DNA of 64,000 nucleotides, from the NCBI RefSeq assembly GCF_014873955.1, contig NZ_JADBED010000001.1, positions 620,001-684,000 on the forward strand, given 5' to 3'. Below, in pieces: positions 17,044-25,419 of the stretch (positions are counted from its first letter, which is position 1; each line of letters starts with the position of its first letter). This DNA is from Nesterenkonia lutea. GTDB taxonomy: Bacteria > Actinomycetota > Actinomycetes > Actinomycetales > Micrococcaceae. The notes under the pieces are model-generated. The model did not search any database and was not told the DNA's origin. It worked only from the letters and a program-made list of their open reading frames with translations. The position numbers and the translations under genes are program-made.

Positions 17044-18045
17044 ATGCGCACGCTTCCCTCAGCGAAGGAATCCTCCGGGCCCTTCATCCCCGAACGCCCG
17101 CGCCGGGCACGGCGACCGACTCCGGCTCAAGGTCCGACTCAGTCGCGTCGCGCCACCCAGCTCTCCCAGCCGTCTGCGCCGCACCGTGGGACTGAAGATG
17201 ATCCATCGGTTCAGTCTCCTCAGCTCAGCCACCCTCGTCATCTGACCCAGTCTCGGCCTGCCCCGACGCTGCCGAATTCCCCGACACCGCTGAGGCCCCG
17301 GAAGCGTCGTCGCGGGTCTCGCGGTCCGCGACGGGGCAGACCTCCACGGGTCAACCGGCGTCTGAGTGGCTCCGCGCTGCCGGGTCTGCTGCGACGGTTC
17401 CGGATTCCGCTGGCGGTGCTGCTGGGATTGGGCGCTGCAGCTGCTGCCCTGATGACGGCCGGTGAGGGTGAGCTCGAGACGGCCTCGGCGCTTCGAGTCA
17501 GCACCGATGTCGCGGCGGGAGAACGGCTGGTCCCGGGAATGGTGGAGGAGATCGCAGTGGATGTCGCCGCAGTGCCCCGTGGCTACAGCGCTGAGTTGGA
17601 GCAGGTGGTGGGACAGCAGGTCGCCGTGCCCCTGCCCGCTGGTGCGCTGATCCATCCGAACCAGCTCGTCGGTCCGGGTCTGCTGGCGGGGCAGGACCCT
17701 GGCACGGTGGCCGTGCCGGTGCGTCCCGCCGATCCCGCCATGGTCGGTCTGCTCACTCCAGGTCAGCGCGTCGATGTCCTCGTCTCCTCGGACTCCCCGG
17801 AACGAGGCTCACACTCCGAGCCGGTGGCCCGTGAAGTGCCGGTGCTGTGGACGCCACAGGACGAGTCGGAGAACTGGCTGCCGAGCGGGGGAGAGGCCGG
17901 AAGCGTGGTCATCCTGGCCGTGGATCTCGCCGCCGCGGAGTCCATCGCACAGGCCACTCACGAGGGGAGGCTGCACCTCAGCCTGCGCGGAGCGGGAGGT
18001 TCCGGGTCGAACCCGGGCGAAGCCTCAGCGGGAGGAACTCGATGA
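17044..18045 (+). CDS. SAF-domain protein, CpaB/RcpC-like
   Basis: 333 residues. The first ~115 are Arg/Pro-rich and probably disordered, then one membrane helix (about residues 121-140, IPLAVLLGLGAAAAALM), then an SAF domain (SALRVSTDVAAGERLVPGMVEEI ... VGQQVAVPLPAGALIHPNQLV) and a CpaB-type C-terminal domain (GTVAVPVRPADPAMVGLLTPGQRVDVLVSS). CpaB/RcpC proteins act in Flp pilus assembly, but no pilus genes are near, so this may be an isolated envelope protein. The start is uncertain because there is no clear ribosome site. The 3' end overlaps the convergent fmdB-like gene by 21 bases. Confidence 0.75.
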   Translation: MRTLPSAKESSGPFIPERPRRARRPTPAQGPTQSRRATQLSQPSAPHRGTEDDPSVQSPQLSHPRHLTQSRPAPTLPNSPTPLRPRKRRRGSRGPRRGRPPRVNRRLSGSALPGLLRRFRIPLAVLLGLGAAAAALMTAGEGELETASALRVSTDVAAGERLVPGMVEEIAVDVAAVPRGYSAELEQVVGQQVAVPLPAGALIHPNQLVGPGLLAGQDPGTVAVPVRPADPAMVGLLTPGQRVDVLVSSDSPERGSHSEPVAREVPVLWTPQDESENWLPSGGEAGSVVILAVDLAAAESIAQATHEGRLHLSLRGAGGSGSNPGEASAGGTR

Positions 18046-18438
18046 ACTCGACGACCGTGAAGTCGACGATCCCGAGCTGGACGATCCCGAGCTTGACGAA
18101 CCGGCGCCTGAGGCCCCGGAGCCCGAAGAGCCCGCGCTGGAGGCTGCCTTGCTCGGCTCGGAGGACGGTGACGATCCCGAGGAGTCGGAGGAGCCGCTGG
18201 AGGCGGGCGAGGAGCCTTCCGAGCCAGAGCCCTTGGAGGACTCTGCGCCTGCTGTGGCTGCCGCGCGGGAGTCTGTGCGGTAGAAGCCGGAGCCCTTGAA
18301 GGAGACACCGACCGAGCCGAACTTCTTCCGCAGCGTGCCCTGGCACTCCGGGCACACGGTCAGCGAGTCCTCGCTGAACTTCTGCACGATGTCGAAGGCG
18401 TGGCTGCAGTCCTTGCAGGCATAGGCGTAAGTGGGCAT
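18025..18438 (-). CDS. FmdB-family zinc-ribbon protein with long Ser-rich tail
   Basis: 137 residues. Residues 1-55 are the FmdB (CxxC_CxxC_SSSS) regulatory-type domain: MPTYAYACKDCSHAF, then CPECQG, giving four Cys for one zinc, followed by LRKKFGSVGVSFKGSGFYRTD. The remaining ~80 residues are almost only Ser, Gly and Ala, an extension of the short Ser tail normal for this family. The role of the family in bacteria is not settled. It is last in a leftward run after pmt, the kinase-like gene and the cyclo-ligase gene. Confidence 0.9.
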   Translation of the reverse strand: MPTYAYACKDCSHAFDIVQKFSEDSLTVCPECQGTLRKKFGSVGVSFKGSGFYRTDSRAAATAGAESSKGSGSEGSSPASSGSSDSSGSSPSSEPSKAASSAGSSGSGASGAGSSSSGSSSSGSSTSRSSSSSSSSR

Positions 18439-18512
18439 CGAGTTCCTCAGAGGCGAAGGGCGCTGCCGGGCAGAGGGTCCACCCGGCGACGTGCGTGATT
18501 GCTGCCAGTCGA

Positions 18513-19190
18513 TTATAGGGGGCTCACGGTCATCGCGCCGCGTTCGGTGACGATCCCGTGCACTCGCAGGTCATGGGACTCCACCGGGAAGGCCGCACGT
18601 TCGAAGACCTCTTCAGCATGGACCACTGCCAAGAAGCGCGGCGAAAGGTGAGCGGGATGCCCGACAACGCCACCACCCACCCGGGCGCCGCCAGCGGTCA
18701 TGCTGGGTGCACCCGGGCCGAAGGTGGAGTCATAGAAGCCGCCTCCCTGGCCCAGCCGCGCGCCGTCGGCGTCCACAGCCAGCCCCGGAACCAGGACGGT
18801 CAGGCCCGGGTGACGTATGAGCAGCTCCGTGGTGCTGATCCTGTCCCCGACAGGCTCGTCCAGGGGAAGGACCTCATGCCGCTTCAGGACAGTGTCCTCA
18901 TTCCAGGCCACCCACTGCAGCTCGCGTCGCCGCGGGTCAGCCGCCACGGGAAGGTACACCTCGCCGCCGCCGCGCCGCTGCTGACGGAGAAAGGGGCGCA
19001 GATCAGGTTCCCCCGGCATCGGCAGGTAGCCGGTCACGGCGGAACCCGCAGGCACCACTTCACGCAGAACAGCGGCCAGGGACTCACCACGGGTGGTGAG
19101 GTCATCCACGCTGAGCTTCCGACGCTGGGCGCGCAGCCTCCGTCGGACCGCAGCCTTGGCCTCCTGGACCGGCATGGGCTCGTCTGTCAC
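18513..19190 (-). CDS. 5-formyltetrahydrofolate cyclo-ligase
   Basis: 225 residues, GTG start. ATP-dependent conversion of 5-formyl-THF to 5,10-methenyl-THF, recycling a stored folate. Typical motifs are the basic N-terminal helix (KAAVRRRLRAQRRKLS), substrate-contact YLPMPGEPD, and the diagnostic VPGLAVDADGARLGQGGGFYD. Slightly longer than the ~190-residue norm because of an insertion around APSMTAGGARVGGG. It starts 10 bases after the stop of the kinase-like gene, so the two are probably cotranscribed. Confidence 0.92.
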   Translation of the reverse strand: MTDEPMPVQEAKAAVRRRLRAQRRKLSVDDLTTRGESLAAVLREVVPAGSAVTGYLPMPGEPDLRPFLRQQRRGGGEVYLPVAADPRRRELQWVAWNEDTVLKRHEVLPLDEPVGDRISTTELLIRHPGLTVLVPGLAVDADGARLGQGGGFYDSTFGPGAPSMTAGGARVGGGVVGHPAHLSPRFLAVVHAEEVFERAAFPVESHDLRVHGIVTERGAMTVSPL

Positions 19191-19200
19191 GGCAGAACCC

Positions 19201-20451
19201 TCATCGTCGCTCTTGGGCCTGGACCAGCTCCGCGCGCAGGTGTTCCGCGGCGTCGGCCAGACTCGGAGAGAACGTGTACTGACAGCTCAGGCGCAGCAGG
19301 GCGCTGTGTTCGTAGGTGCGCAGCGCATGGTCAGAGACCCCGTTCCGGTAGGCGGTGTCGTTGATCAGCCGCGAGACCACTGCGCGCTGCTCTGCTTCCC
19401 AGAGTCCGCGGAGTTCGTTCCAGCGGGCGCAGGCGCGCAGCGAACCCAGGTCCAGCGCAGGGTCGGCCCGGCCGGCGGAGGAGACCTTCAGCAGCCCGGG
19501 TCCGAGATCGGGTGACCACAGCAGGTCCTCGTCACGCAGTTCCCGGTGGGCAGGGATCAGCCGCCCCCTCGGCAGCTTCCGCAGCGCCTCGCACGTTGCC
19601 TCCACCGCTTCTTCGAAGAGATCGGCGCCCATGATGTAGGGACGGGTCTTCTCCTCCCAGCGCTGGAGCCGGCGGACTTCGGCGGGAGCATCGTGCACCG
19701 GCGTGCTCTCCGGGAGCTCGCCGGGATGCTGGATCGCCGTGGACCACGCCTCGAGGACCTGGTCCCAGGCCGCCTCCCACTCCTGCGGCGCGAAGCGCTC
19801 TGGACGGTGCAGCGAGATTCCGGGCAGCGCCTGGAAGGTGGCGCTGGACTCGTCCTCGGCGATGGTCCGGGGGAGCCGGAAGGGACCCGAGAACGCCTGG
19901 GCGTGCTGCATCCCTTCGCGCAGCGTCTGCGCCCGGTCCAGGGGCATCACCACGGTGTAGGTCTCGTCTGCACGGTCTGCGCTGCCGGGGCGGTTCGCAC
20001 GTCCGGCGCTCTCGGCGTGACCACTGGAAGTCCCCGAGCTGTGCCGCACCACCGCGCGGCGACCCGGCTCGTGAGCGATCACGATTCCGCCGCGAGCCAC
20101 CTTCTCCAGGGCGGGCATGTCGGGGTCGGTGCCGGCGGCGAAGAGCTCCAGGTGCTCGGCGGGAGGATCCGACTCGGTGGGGGCCTGAACCCAGAAGCGG
20201 CCCGCCCGTCGAGCCCGGCGGGACAGAGGTGTCCCGGCCGCGGTCCGATCGGTCCGCGAGCCCGTGCCCCCAGCGACTTCGGGGCCCCTCGGTTCCCCCT
20301 CGGCGGGGACCGCGTGGCCTTCCGGAACGGCGGCCACCTCCACCATGAGCACCCCGGGCTCGCCGTCAGCGGGCCAGGCGCGCTCGACGGACCAGCGGCG
20401 CCCTTCCGCCGCGAGGGTCCGTGAGGGCAGGGGTGCGACTGTGTGGAGCAT
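19201..20451 (-). CDS. Aminoglycoside-phosphotransferase-fold protein, probable pseudokinase
   Basis: 416 residues from an ATG with AAAGGAAC nine bases upstream; an upstream in-frame start would run through that ribosome site. The C-terminal part follows the APH/choline-kinase layout: PAHRELRDEDLLW stands where HxDxxxxN is expected and ADPALDLGSL where the family has its Dla segment. The catalytic Asp of the Brenner loop is Glu, the metal-binding Asn is Asp, and the second metal Asp is missing (GLLKVSSAG). The N-terminal half has long Gly/Pro/Arg-rich insertions. Kinase activity is therefore doubtful. It lies between pmt and the cyclo-ligase gene in one leftward unit. Confidence 0.65.
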   Translation of the reverse strand: MLHTVAPLPSRTLAAEGRRWSVERAWPADGEPGVLMVEVAAVPEGHAVPAEGEPRGPEVAGGTGSRTDRTAAGTPLSRRARRAGRFWVQAPTESDPPAEHLELFAAGTDPDMPALEKVARGGIVIAHEPGRRAVVRHSSGTSSGHAESAGRANRPGSADRADETYTVVMPLDRAQTLREGMQHAQAFSGPFRLPRTIAEDESSATFQALPGISLHRPERFAPQEWEAAWDQVLEAWSTAIQHPGELPESTPVHDAPAEVRRLQRWEEKTRPYIMGADLFEEAVEATCEALRKLPRGRLIPAHRELRDEDLLWSPDLGPGLLKVSSAGRADPALDLGSLRACARWNELRGLWEAEQRAVVSRLINDTAYRNGVSDHALRTYEHSALLRLSCQYTFSPSLADAAEHLRAELVQAQERR

Positions 20452-20544
20452 GCTCGGGACGTTCCTTTCCGGGTGGTTCGGATGGTCCCAGCTTATGCGC
20501 CGACCGACTGTGGTCACCGCTGGAAACGGCGGATCACTGCTGGT

Positions 20545-22320
20545 TCACAGCCAGGAATCAATCCAGATACGCATCCGCCATTCCCCATGGGGGATCATCT
20601 CCGCGGTCCACAGCGGCAGGAAGAACACCGAGACCGCCACGCACAGGAGCACGAAGCACAGCACGATCACCGTATTGCGCTGCCGGGCGGCGATGATCGC
20701 GCCGCGGCTGCGGATGAAGCCGTCTCGACGCTGCGGTCCGGTGCCGATGCGCAGCACCAGTGCCGCCATCGCGGTGATCGCGAATATCAGGAAGGGGTGA
20801 TAGCTGATCGTGTAGAAGAAGAACATGGTCCGGTCGGGGAAGAGCAGCCAGACGAGCAGTCCGGCGACGAAGCCGGAGAGGATGGCCCCATAGCGCCAGT
20901 CGCGACGTCCGACCCAGAGCGCAAGCACGATGAGGACGGCGACCAGTCCGGTCCACCAGATCAGCGGATTCGCCAGGTCGAGCACTGCCGAAGAGCACTT
21001 CTGCGCACCGCAGGTCTCCCCGGTCTGCGCATAGACCTCGCCGGCGGCGATCGAGTCGTAGTGCATGGACACTGGGCGGCCCATGAAAGGCCAGGTCCAG
21101 GGGGAGGACGCATATTCATGCCCGCTGCTCAGACCCTGATGAAAGTCTGCGGCGGAGACGTGGTAGTTCCACAGTGAACGGATCGGGCCAGGCACCAGCT
21201 GCGCCAGGCCCTCCGCCGGGTTGCTCAGGTGCCAGGTCCGGCCCCACCCGTCCCGCGAGAGCAGCCACCCCGACCAGCTGGCGAGATAGGTGACCCCCGC
21301 CAGCGGCAGCACGGTGGCCACCGCCGGCAGTGCATCGCGGAGCAGTCCAGTCCGGAACCACCGTTCGACGCCGGCGGCTCGCCGGGCCTGGAGGTCCCAG
21401 AGGATGACCATGATGCCGAAGACCACGAGGAACGCCAGGGCGGAGAGCTTCACCGCCACGGCCGCGCCGAGCAGCACCGCGGCGAGCAGCCTCCAGGGTC
21501 GCAGCCCCAGCCATGGCCCGCCGCGCACCCGGCTGCTGTCCGGCCCCATTGGTGACTCGCCAGTGGCCACCCAGGCGGCCAGTCGCCGTCGTCCGCTGTA
21601 TCTGTCGGCCAGCAGGGCGCCGAAGGCAGCCAGGACGAAGAACATCATGAAGATGTCCAGCAGGGCGACTCGGCTCATCACCAGGTGATGCCCCTCGATG
21701 GCGGTCAGCGACCCTGCGATCACCCCGAGGAACACCGAGCGGAAGATCCGCTGGGCGATCAGCGCGACCAGCAGCACCGCCAGCGTCCCGGCCACCGCCG
21801 CAGACACGCGCCAGCCGAACGCCGAATCATGTCCGAAGACCCGCAGGCCGATCGCGATCAGCCATTTGCCCAGCGGGGGGTGCACCACATAGGCGCCCTC
21901 CTCGGTGGGCTGTGCGTCCCCGGCCAGCCATGCTTCATCCGCGTCCTCGGGCCAGACCAGCTCGTACCCGGCGCTCAGCAGGGCGTAGGCGTCCTTGGCG
22001 TAGTAGGTCTCATCGAACATGAGCAGATGCGGGGTGGAGAGATCGCGCAGCCGCAGGATCCCGGCGAGGACGGTGATCAGCACCGGCAGGACCCAGCCCC
22101 AGACCCCGGGGCGGTAACGCTCCGCACCCAGCCGGCGCTGCATCCTCTCCAGCGCAGCTTCATCCGTCTCCTGCGCAGCTCCACCCGACGCAGCTCCACC
22201 TGGCGCAGCGCTGCCGCGTTCATCGTGGTTCGGAGTGCCGGTCTGCGCCTGGGCCTCGGCGCGCCCGGCAGACTTCCCGGCGGGGACCGGGATGCTGCGG
22301 GCAGGCTCGGCGGGGGTCAC
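20545..22320 (-). CDS. pmt: Protein O-mannosyltransferase (GT39)
   Basis: 591 residues; transfers mannose from polyprenyl-phosphate mannose to Ser/Thr of exported proteins at the outer face of the membrane. It has about 11-12 membrane helices. The first loop carries the family signature LLMFDETYYAKDAY (catalytic Asp-Glu) followed by HPPLGKWLIAIG, and later IEGHHLVMSRVALLDIFMMFF; the ending SYHPFLIFAI and PLWTAEMIP are also typical. The GTG at 22320 is chosen because TAGCAT lies seven bases upstream, a leaderless arrangement; longer readings run antisense into rsmI. A low-complexity Ala/Gly-rich N-terminus precedes the first helix. Divergent from rsmI. Confidence 0.92.
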   Translation of the reverse strand: MTPAEPARSIPVPAGKSAGRAEAQAQTGTPNHDERGSAAPGGAASGGAAQETDEAALERMQRRLGAERYRPGVWGWVLPVLITVLAGILRLRDLSTPHLLMFDETYYAKDAYALLSAGYELVWPEDADEAWLAGDAQPTEEGAYVVHPPLGKWLIAIGLRVFGHDSAFGWRVSAAVAGTLAVLLVALIAQRIFRSVFLGVIAGSLTAIEGHHLVMSRVALLDIFMMFFVLAAFGALLADRYSGRRRLAAWVATGESPMGPDSSRVRGGPWLGLRPWRLLAAVLLGAAVAVKLSALAFLVVFGIMVILWDLQARRAAGVERWFRTGLLRDALPAVATVLPLAGVTYLASWSGWLLSRDGWGRTWHLSNPAEGLAQLVPGPIRSLWNYHVSAADFHQGLSSGHEYASSPWTWPFMGRPVSMHYDSIAAGEVYAQTGETCGAQKCSSAVLDLANPLIWWTGLVAVLIVLALWVGRRDWRYGAILSGFVAGLLVWLLFPDRTMFFFYTISYHPFLIFAITAMAALVLRIGTGPQRRDGFIRSRGAIIAARQRNTVIVLCFVLLCVAVSVFFLPLWTAEMIPHGEWRMRIWIDSWL

Positions 22321-22333
22321 TATGGGTATGCTA
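22318..22333. promoter_or_regulatory. Symmetric -10 box shared by pmt (-) and rsmI (+)
   Basis: TATGCTA at 22327-22333 reads TATGCT on the + strand (22327-22332) and TAGCAT on the - strand (22333-22328); both fit TANNNT. The - strand box is seven bases before the pmt GTG, and the + strand box is about 40 bases before the rsmI ATG. No good -35 hexamer was found on either side. Confidence 0.55.
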
Positions 22334-22372
22334 CTTGGCGCAAGCCGATCACCGATCAGAAGCAGGCGTGTC

Positions 22373-23365
22373 ATGGACTCAGGCGAAGCAGACGGATCCG
22401 ATGACACTCTCGAGGACACCTTCGATGAAGCCTCCGAGGACACCCTCGAGGAGCAGCCCGCGCAGGAGGCCACCCTCCAGAGCGCCGGTGCCTCCACTCT
22501 CTGGGACACCCCGATCGTCCTGGCCGCCACCCCCATCGGCAATCTCGGCGACGCCACCGATCGATTGAAGCGGCTGCTGGCCAGCGCCGAGGTCATCGCC
22601 GCCGAGGACACCCGCACCGCTCGCCACCTGGCCCGCGCGCTGGGTGTGGAGACCCACGCCCGGCTGGTCAGCCTGCATGAACATAACGAGGCCTCCCGCG
22701 CCGAGGAGCTGGTCGCCCAGGCCACCACCGGCACCCACATCCTGGTGGTCTCCGACGCGGGGATGCCCTCGGTCTCCGATCCCGGCTTCCGCCTGGTGGA
22801 GGCGGCGATCGCCTCCGGCGTGGGGGTCACCGTCGCCCCAGGAGCCTCCGCGGTGACCACGGCGCTCGCCCTGTCCGGGCTGCCCACGGACCGCTTCACC
22901 TTCGCCGGATTCGTCCCGCGCAAGGCGGGGGAGCGCAAGAAGCTGCTCACCCGCCTGGCCGGAGAGGAATGGACCACGGTCCTCTTCGAATCCCCCCACC
23001 GGGTCGCGGCGACATTGGCCGAATTCGCCGCCGCTCTGGGCGAGGACCGCCCAGCCGCCCTGGCTCGTGAGCTGACCAAGCGCTACGAGGAGGTGCTGCG
23101 CGGGGGCCTCGGAGAATTGGCCGCCCAAGCCGCGGAACGCCGCCTGCGCGGTGAGATGGTCCTCGTGCTCGGCGGCGCCTCAGCCGCCGGAACGGGGGCC
23201 GAAGCGCCGAGCCTGACGGAACTGGCCGACGTCGTGCTGCAGAAGGTCGCCGAGGGCACAAAGCTCAAGACCGCGGCCAAGGAGCTGGGCGCGGCGCACT
23301 CCCTGCCTGCCAGTGACATCTATGACGCGGCCCTGGCCCGCAGGCGCACCGAAAAGTCCATTTGA
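22373..23365 (+). CDS. rsmI: 16S rRNA (cytidine-2'-O)-methyltransferase RsmI
   Basis: 330 residues; methylates the 2'-OH of C1402 in 16S rRNA using SAM. An acidic N-terminal extension of ~45 residues precedes the tetrapyrrole-methylase-type core: VLAATPIGNLGDATDR, AEDTRTARHL, SLHEHNE, VSDAGMPSVSDPGFRLV, PGASAVTTALALSGLP, FAGFVPRK and the FESPHR and ARELTKRYEEVLRG segments. The last part is a short helical domain (KLKTAAKEL). The ATG at 22373 is used; it shares its bases with antisense upstream codons of pmt but not with its coding region. Confidence 0.95.
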   Translation: MDSGEADGSDDTLEDTFDEASEDTLEEQPAQEATLQSAGASTLWDTPIVLAATPIGNLGDATDRLKRLLASAEVIAAEDTRTARHLARALGVETHARLVSLHEHNEASRAEELVAQATTGTHILVVSDAGMPSVSDPGFRLVEAAIASGVGVTVAPGASAVTTALALSGLPTDRFTFAGFVPRKAGERKKLLTRLAGEEWTTVLFESPHRVAATLAEFAAALGEDRPAALARELTKRYEEVLRGGLGELAAQAAERRLRGEMVLVLGGASAAGTGAEAPSLTELADVVLQKVAEGTKLKTAAKELGAAHSLPASDIYDAALARRRTEKSI

Positions 23366-23432
23366 ACAGTAGAATGAGCGGCACAGCGGATGAGGGACTC
23401 CACCGCAGGAGAATCGATGAGCAGGCGGGGCC

Positions 23433-25310
23433 ATGACCGAGGACAGCCGGGGCGGCGAACAGCCGGTCCAGATCAGCACCACCGACCGGATCCGTGAGGC
23501 CGCGACCCAGCAGGTCGCGCAGCTGGATCCGCAGACCAATGCGACCGACGGGGTGCTGGAGCTTCTGGCAGCCCGGCCAGGGCAGCCGGTGTACGCGGTG
23601 CCCAACGGCACCGGCGGGTGGGTGGATGTCTCCATCACCAGCTTCGTGGACCAGGTCCGCGGCGTCGCCAAGGGACTGATCGCGCTGGGGATCGAGCCCG
23701 AGGATCGCGTGGCCGTGATGGCCCCCACCAGCTACAGCTGGGCCGTGGTGGATCAGGCGATATGGTTCGCCGGCGCGATCTCCGTGCCGGTCTACGAGAC
23801 GAGCTCCCCGCACCAGGTCAACGCGCTGCTCAAAGAGGCCGACGTGAAGCTTGCGCTCGCAGGAAGCCCGAAGCTGCAGGACTGCCTGCGCACCGCCGCG
23901 GCCAAGCTCGACGGCGCCCGCCCCTCCACGCTGCCCATCGGAGAGCTGCGCCAGCTCGACGATCTCACCGCCGCGGGGGAGAAGATCTCCGACGAGCAGC
24001 TCGAGGCCGCTCGCTCCCGCGCCACGCTGGATGACGTCGCCACACTGGTCTACACCTCCGGCACCACCGGGGAGCCCAAAGGCGCGCGCATCACCCACCG
24101 AAACCTGGCCGAGGGTGCCGCGAACATCCTCCCCTTCGCCGAGGAGATCCTCGGCAAGGACGAGTCCCGCACGCTGCTGTTCCTGCCCCTGGCGCACGTG
24201 CTCGCCCGCGCCGTGCAACTCATGTGTCTGCACCGCGGTGTCCAGGTCGCCCATTCCTCGGACCCCGCCGCGCTGCTCGATGACCTGGCCAGCTTCCGGC
24301 CCATCTGGCTGCTCGCTGTCCCGCGCGTGTTCGAGAAGGTCTACGCCGGAGCCTCGGCCAGGGCCCGCGCCGAAGGCAGGGGCAAGATCTTCGAGACCGC
24401 CCGGGAGACTGCGATCGCCTATTCGAAGGCGGTCCAGGACGCGGACACCGGAGCCGGCCCCGGCCCCTCGGTGCGTCTGCGTGCGCGGCGAGCCGTGTTC
24501 GCCAAGTTGGTCTACGCCAAGCTCCACGCCCGGCTGGGCGGCAGCGTGCGCTACATGATCTGCGGGGCCTCTGCGCTGAACTCCGAGATCGCGCACTTCT
24601 TCACCGGGATCGGGCTGCCGGTCCAAGAGGGCTACGGCCTCACCGAGTCCACCGCCCCCATCACCTTGAACATTCCCGGGACCACCCGCATCGGCACCGT
24701 GGGCATCCCCGTGCCGGGCAACACCGTCCGGATCGCCGAGGACGGCGAGGTGCTCCTGAAGGGACCGGTGGTCTTCGACGGGTACCACGGCGATGCCGCT
24801 GCCACCGCAGAGTCCTTCACCGCGGACGGCTTCTTCCGCACCGGTGACCTCGGGAGGCTGGACGAGGACGGCTTCCTGACACTGACCGGGCGGAAGAAGG
24901 ACATCATCGTGACCGCCGGGGGCAAGAACGTCTACCCCTTGGCGCTGGAAGAGGTCATCCGCACCAACCCGCTGGTGGCGCAGGTCGTCGTGATCGGGGA
25001 CAACCGCCCCTACGTCGCCGCGCTGATCACCCTGGACGCCGACGCCGTGGCCGACTGGTGCAGGACCAACGGGCACCGGCAGCTCTCGCTGATCGACGCC
25101 GCGAAGCACCCCAAGGTGCGCCAGGAGATCGGACTCTCCGTGGAGGCCGCCAACCGGCGGGTCTCGCGCGCAGAGTCCATCCGCAAGTTCGAGCTGCTCG
25201 ACGTCGAACTCTCCGAGTACTCCGGGCATATGACCGCCTCGATGAAGCTGCAGCGGCACAAGGTCCTCGCCGACTTCGAGGGCGTCATCGATTCGGTCTA
25301 CACGAACTGA
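23433..25310 (+). CDS. fadD: Long-chain acyl-CoA synthetase (AMP-binding)
   Basis: 625 residues; activates fatty acids to acyl-CoA via an acyl-adenylate. ANL-family motifs are present in order: P-loop-like YTSGTTGEPKG (about residue 207), LPLAHVLARAVQ, MICGASALNSEI, GYGLTESTAP, RTGDLGRLDEDGFL and the GRKKDIIVTAGGKNVYP hinge with catalytic Lys region MTASMKLQRHKVLADF near the end. It looks like the actinobacterial FadD15-type group. A good -10 (TAGAAT, 23370-23375) lies 57 bases upstream. An out-of-frame ATG at 23417 has a better ribosome site (AGGAG), so a short overlapping leader ORF is possible. Convergent with the DUF559 gene. Confidence 0.92.
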   Translation: MTEDSRGGEQPVQISTTDRIREAATQQVAQLDPQTNATDGVLELLAARPGQPVYAVPNGTGGWVDVSITSFVDQVRGVAKGLIALGIEPEDRVAVMAPTSYSWAVVDQAIWFAGAISVPVYETSSPHQVNALLKEADVKLALAGSPKLQDCLRTAAAKLDGARPSTLPIGELRQLDDLTAAGEKISDEQLEAARSRATLDDVATLVYTSGTTGEPKGARITHRNLAEGAANILPFAEEILGKDESRTLLFLPLAHVLARAVQLMCLHRGVQVAHSSDPAALLDDLASFRPIWLLAVPRVFEKVYAGASARARAEGRGKIFETARETAIAYSKAVQDADTGAGPGPSVRLRARRAVFAKLVYAKLHARLGGSVRYMICGASALNSEIAHFFTGIGLPVQEGYGLTESTAPITLNIPGTTRIGTVGIPVPGNTVRIAEDGEVLLKGPVVFDGYHGDAAATAESFTADGFFRTGDLGRLDEDGFLTLTGRKKDIIVTAGGKNVYPLALEEVIRTNPLVAQVVVIGDNRPYVAALITLDADAVADWCRTNGHRQLSLIDAAKHPKVRQEIGLSVEAANRRVSRAESIRKFELLDVELSEYSGHMTASMKLQRHKVLADFEGVIDSVYTN

Positions 25311-25321
25311 GCTCCCCACCG

Positions 25322-25396
25322 TCTGTTGGGCGCAATACGGTGGAATGGCGCCGGCCGAGCCGGGTTATTCCGACGCATTGCGCCCAACAGATGGGG
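25322..25396. repeat. 75-bp palindromic repeat, copy 1
   Basis: The arms CTGTTGGGCGCAAT (25323-25336) and ATTGCGCCCAACAG (25377-25390) are a perfect 14-bp inverted repeat separated by 40 bases, with an inner GGAAT/ATTCC pair. It lies between the convergent fadD and DUF559 genes. A second, IS-interrupted copy of the same length is at 26456-27985. Confidence 0.85.
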
Positions 25397-25419
25397 CAGA
25401 CCACGGGAAGGCGCCCCCT

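Noticed and set aside
23417..23432. Alternative ATG with AGGAG before fadD as the true start
   Set aside because: It is out of frame with the acyl-CoA synthetase and opens only a short frame; kept as a note, not as a gene.
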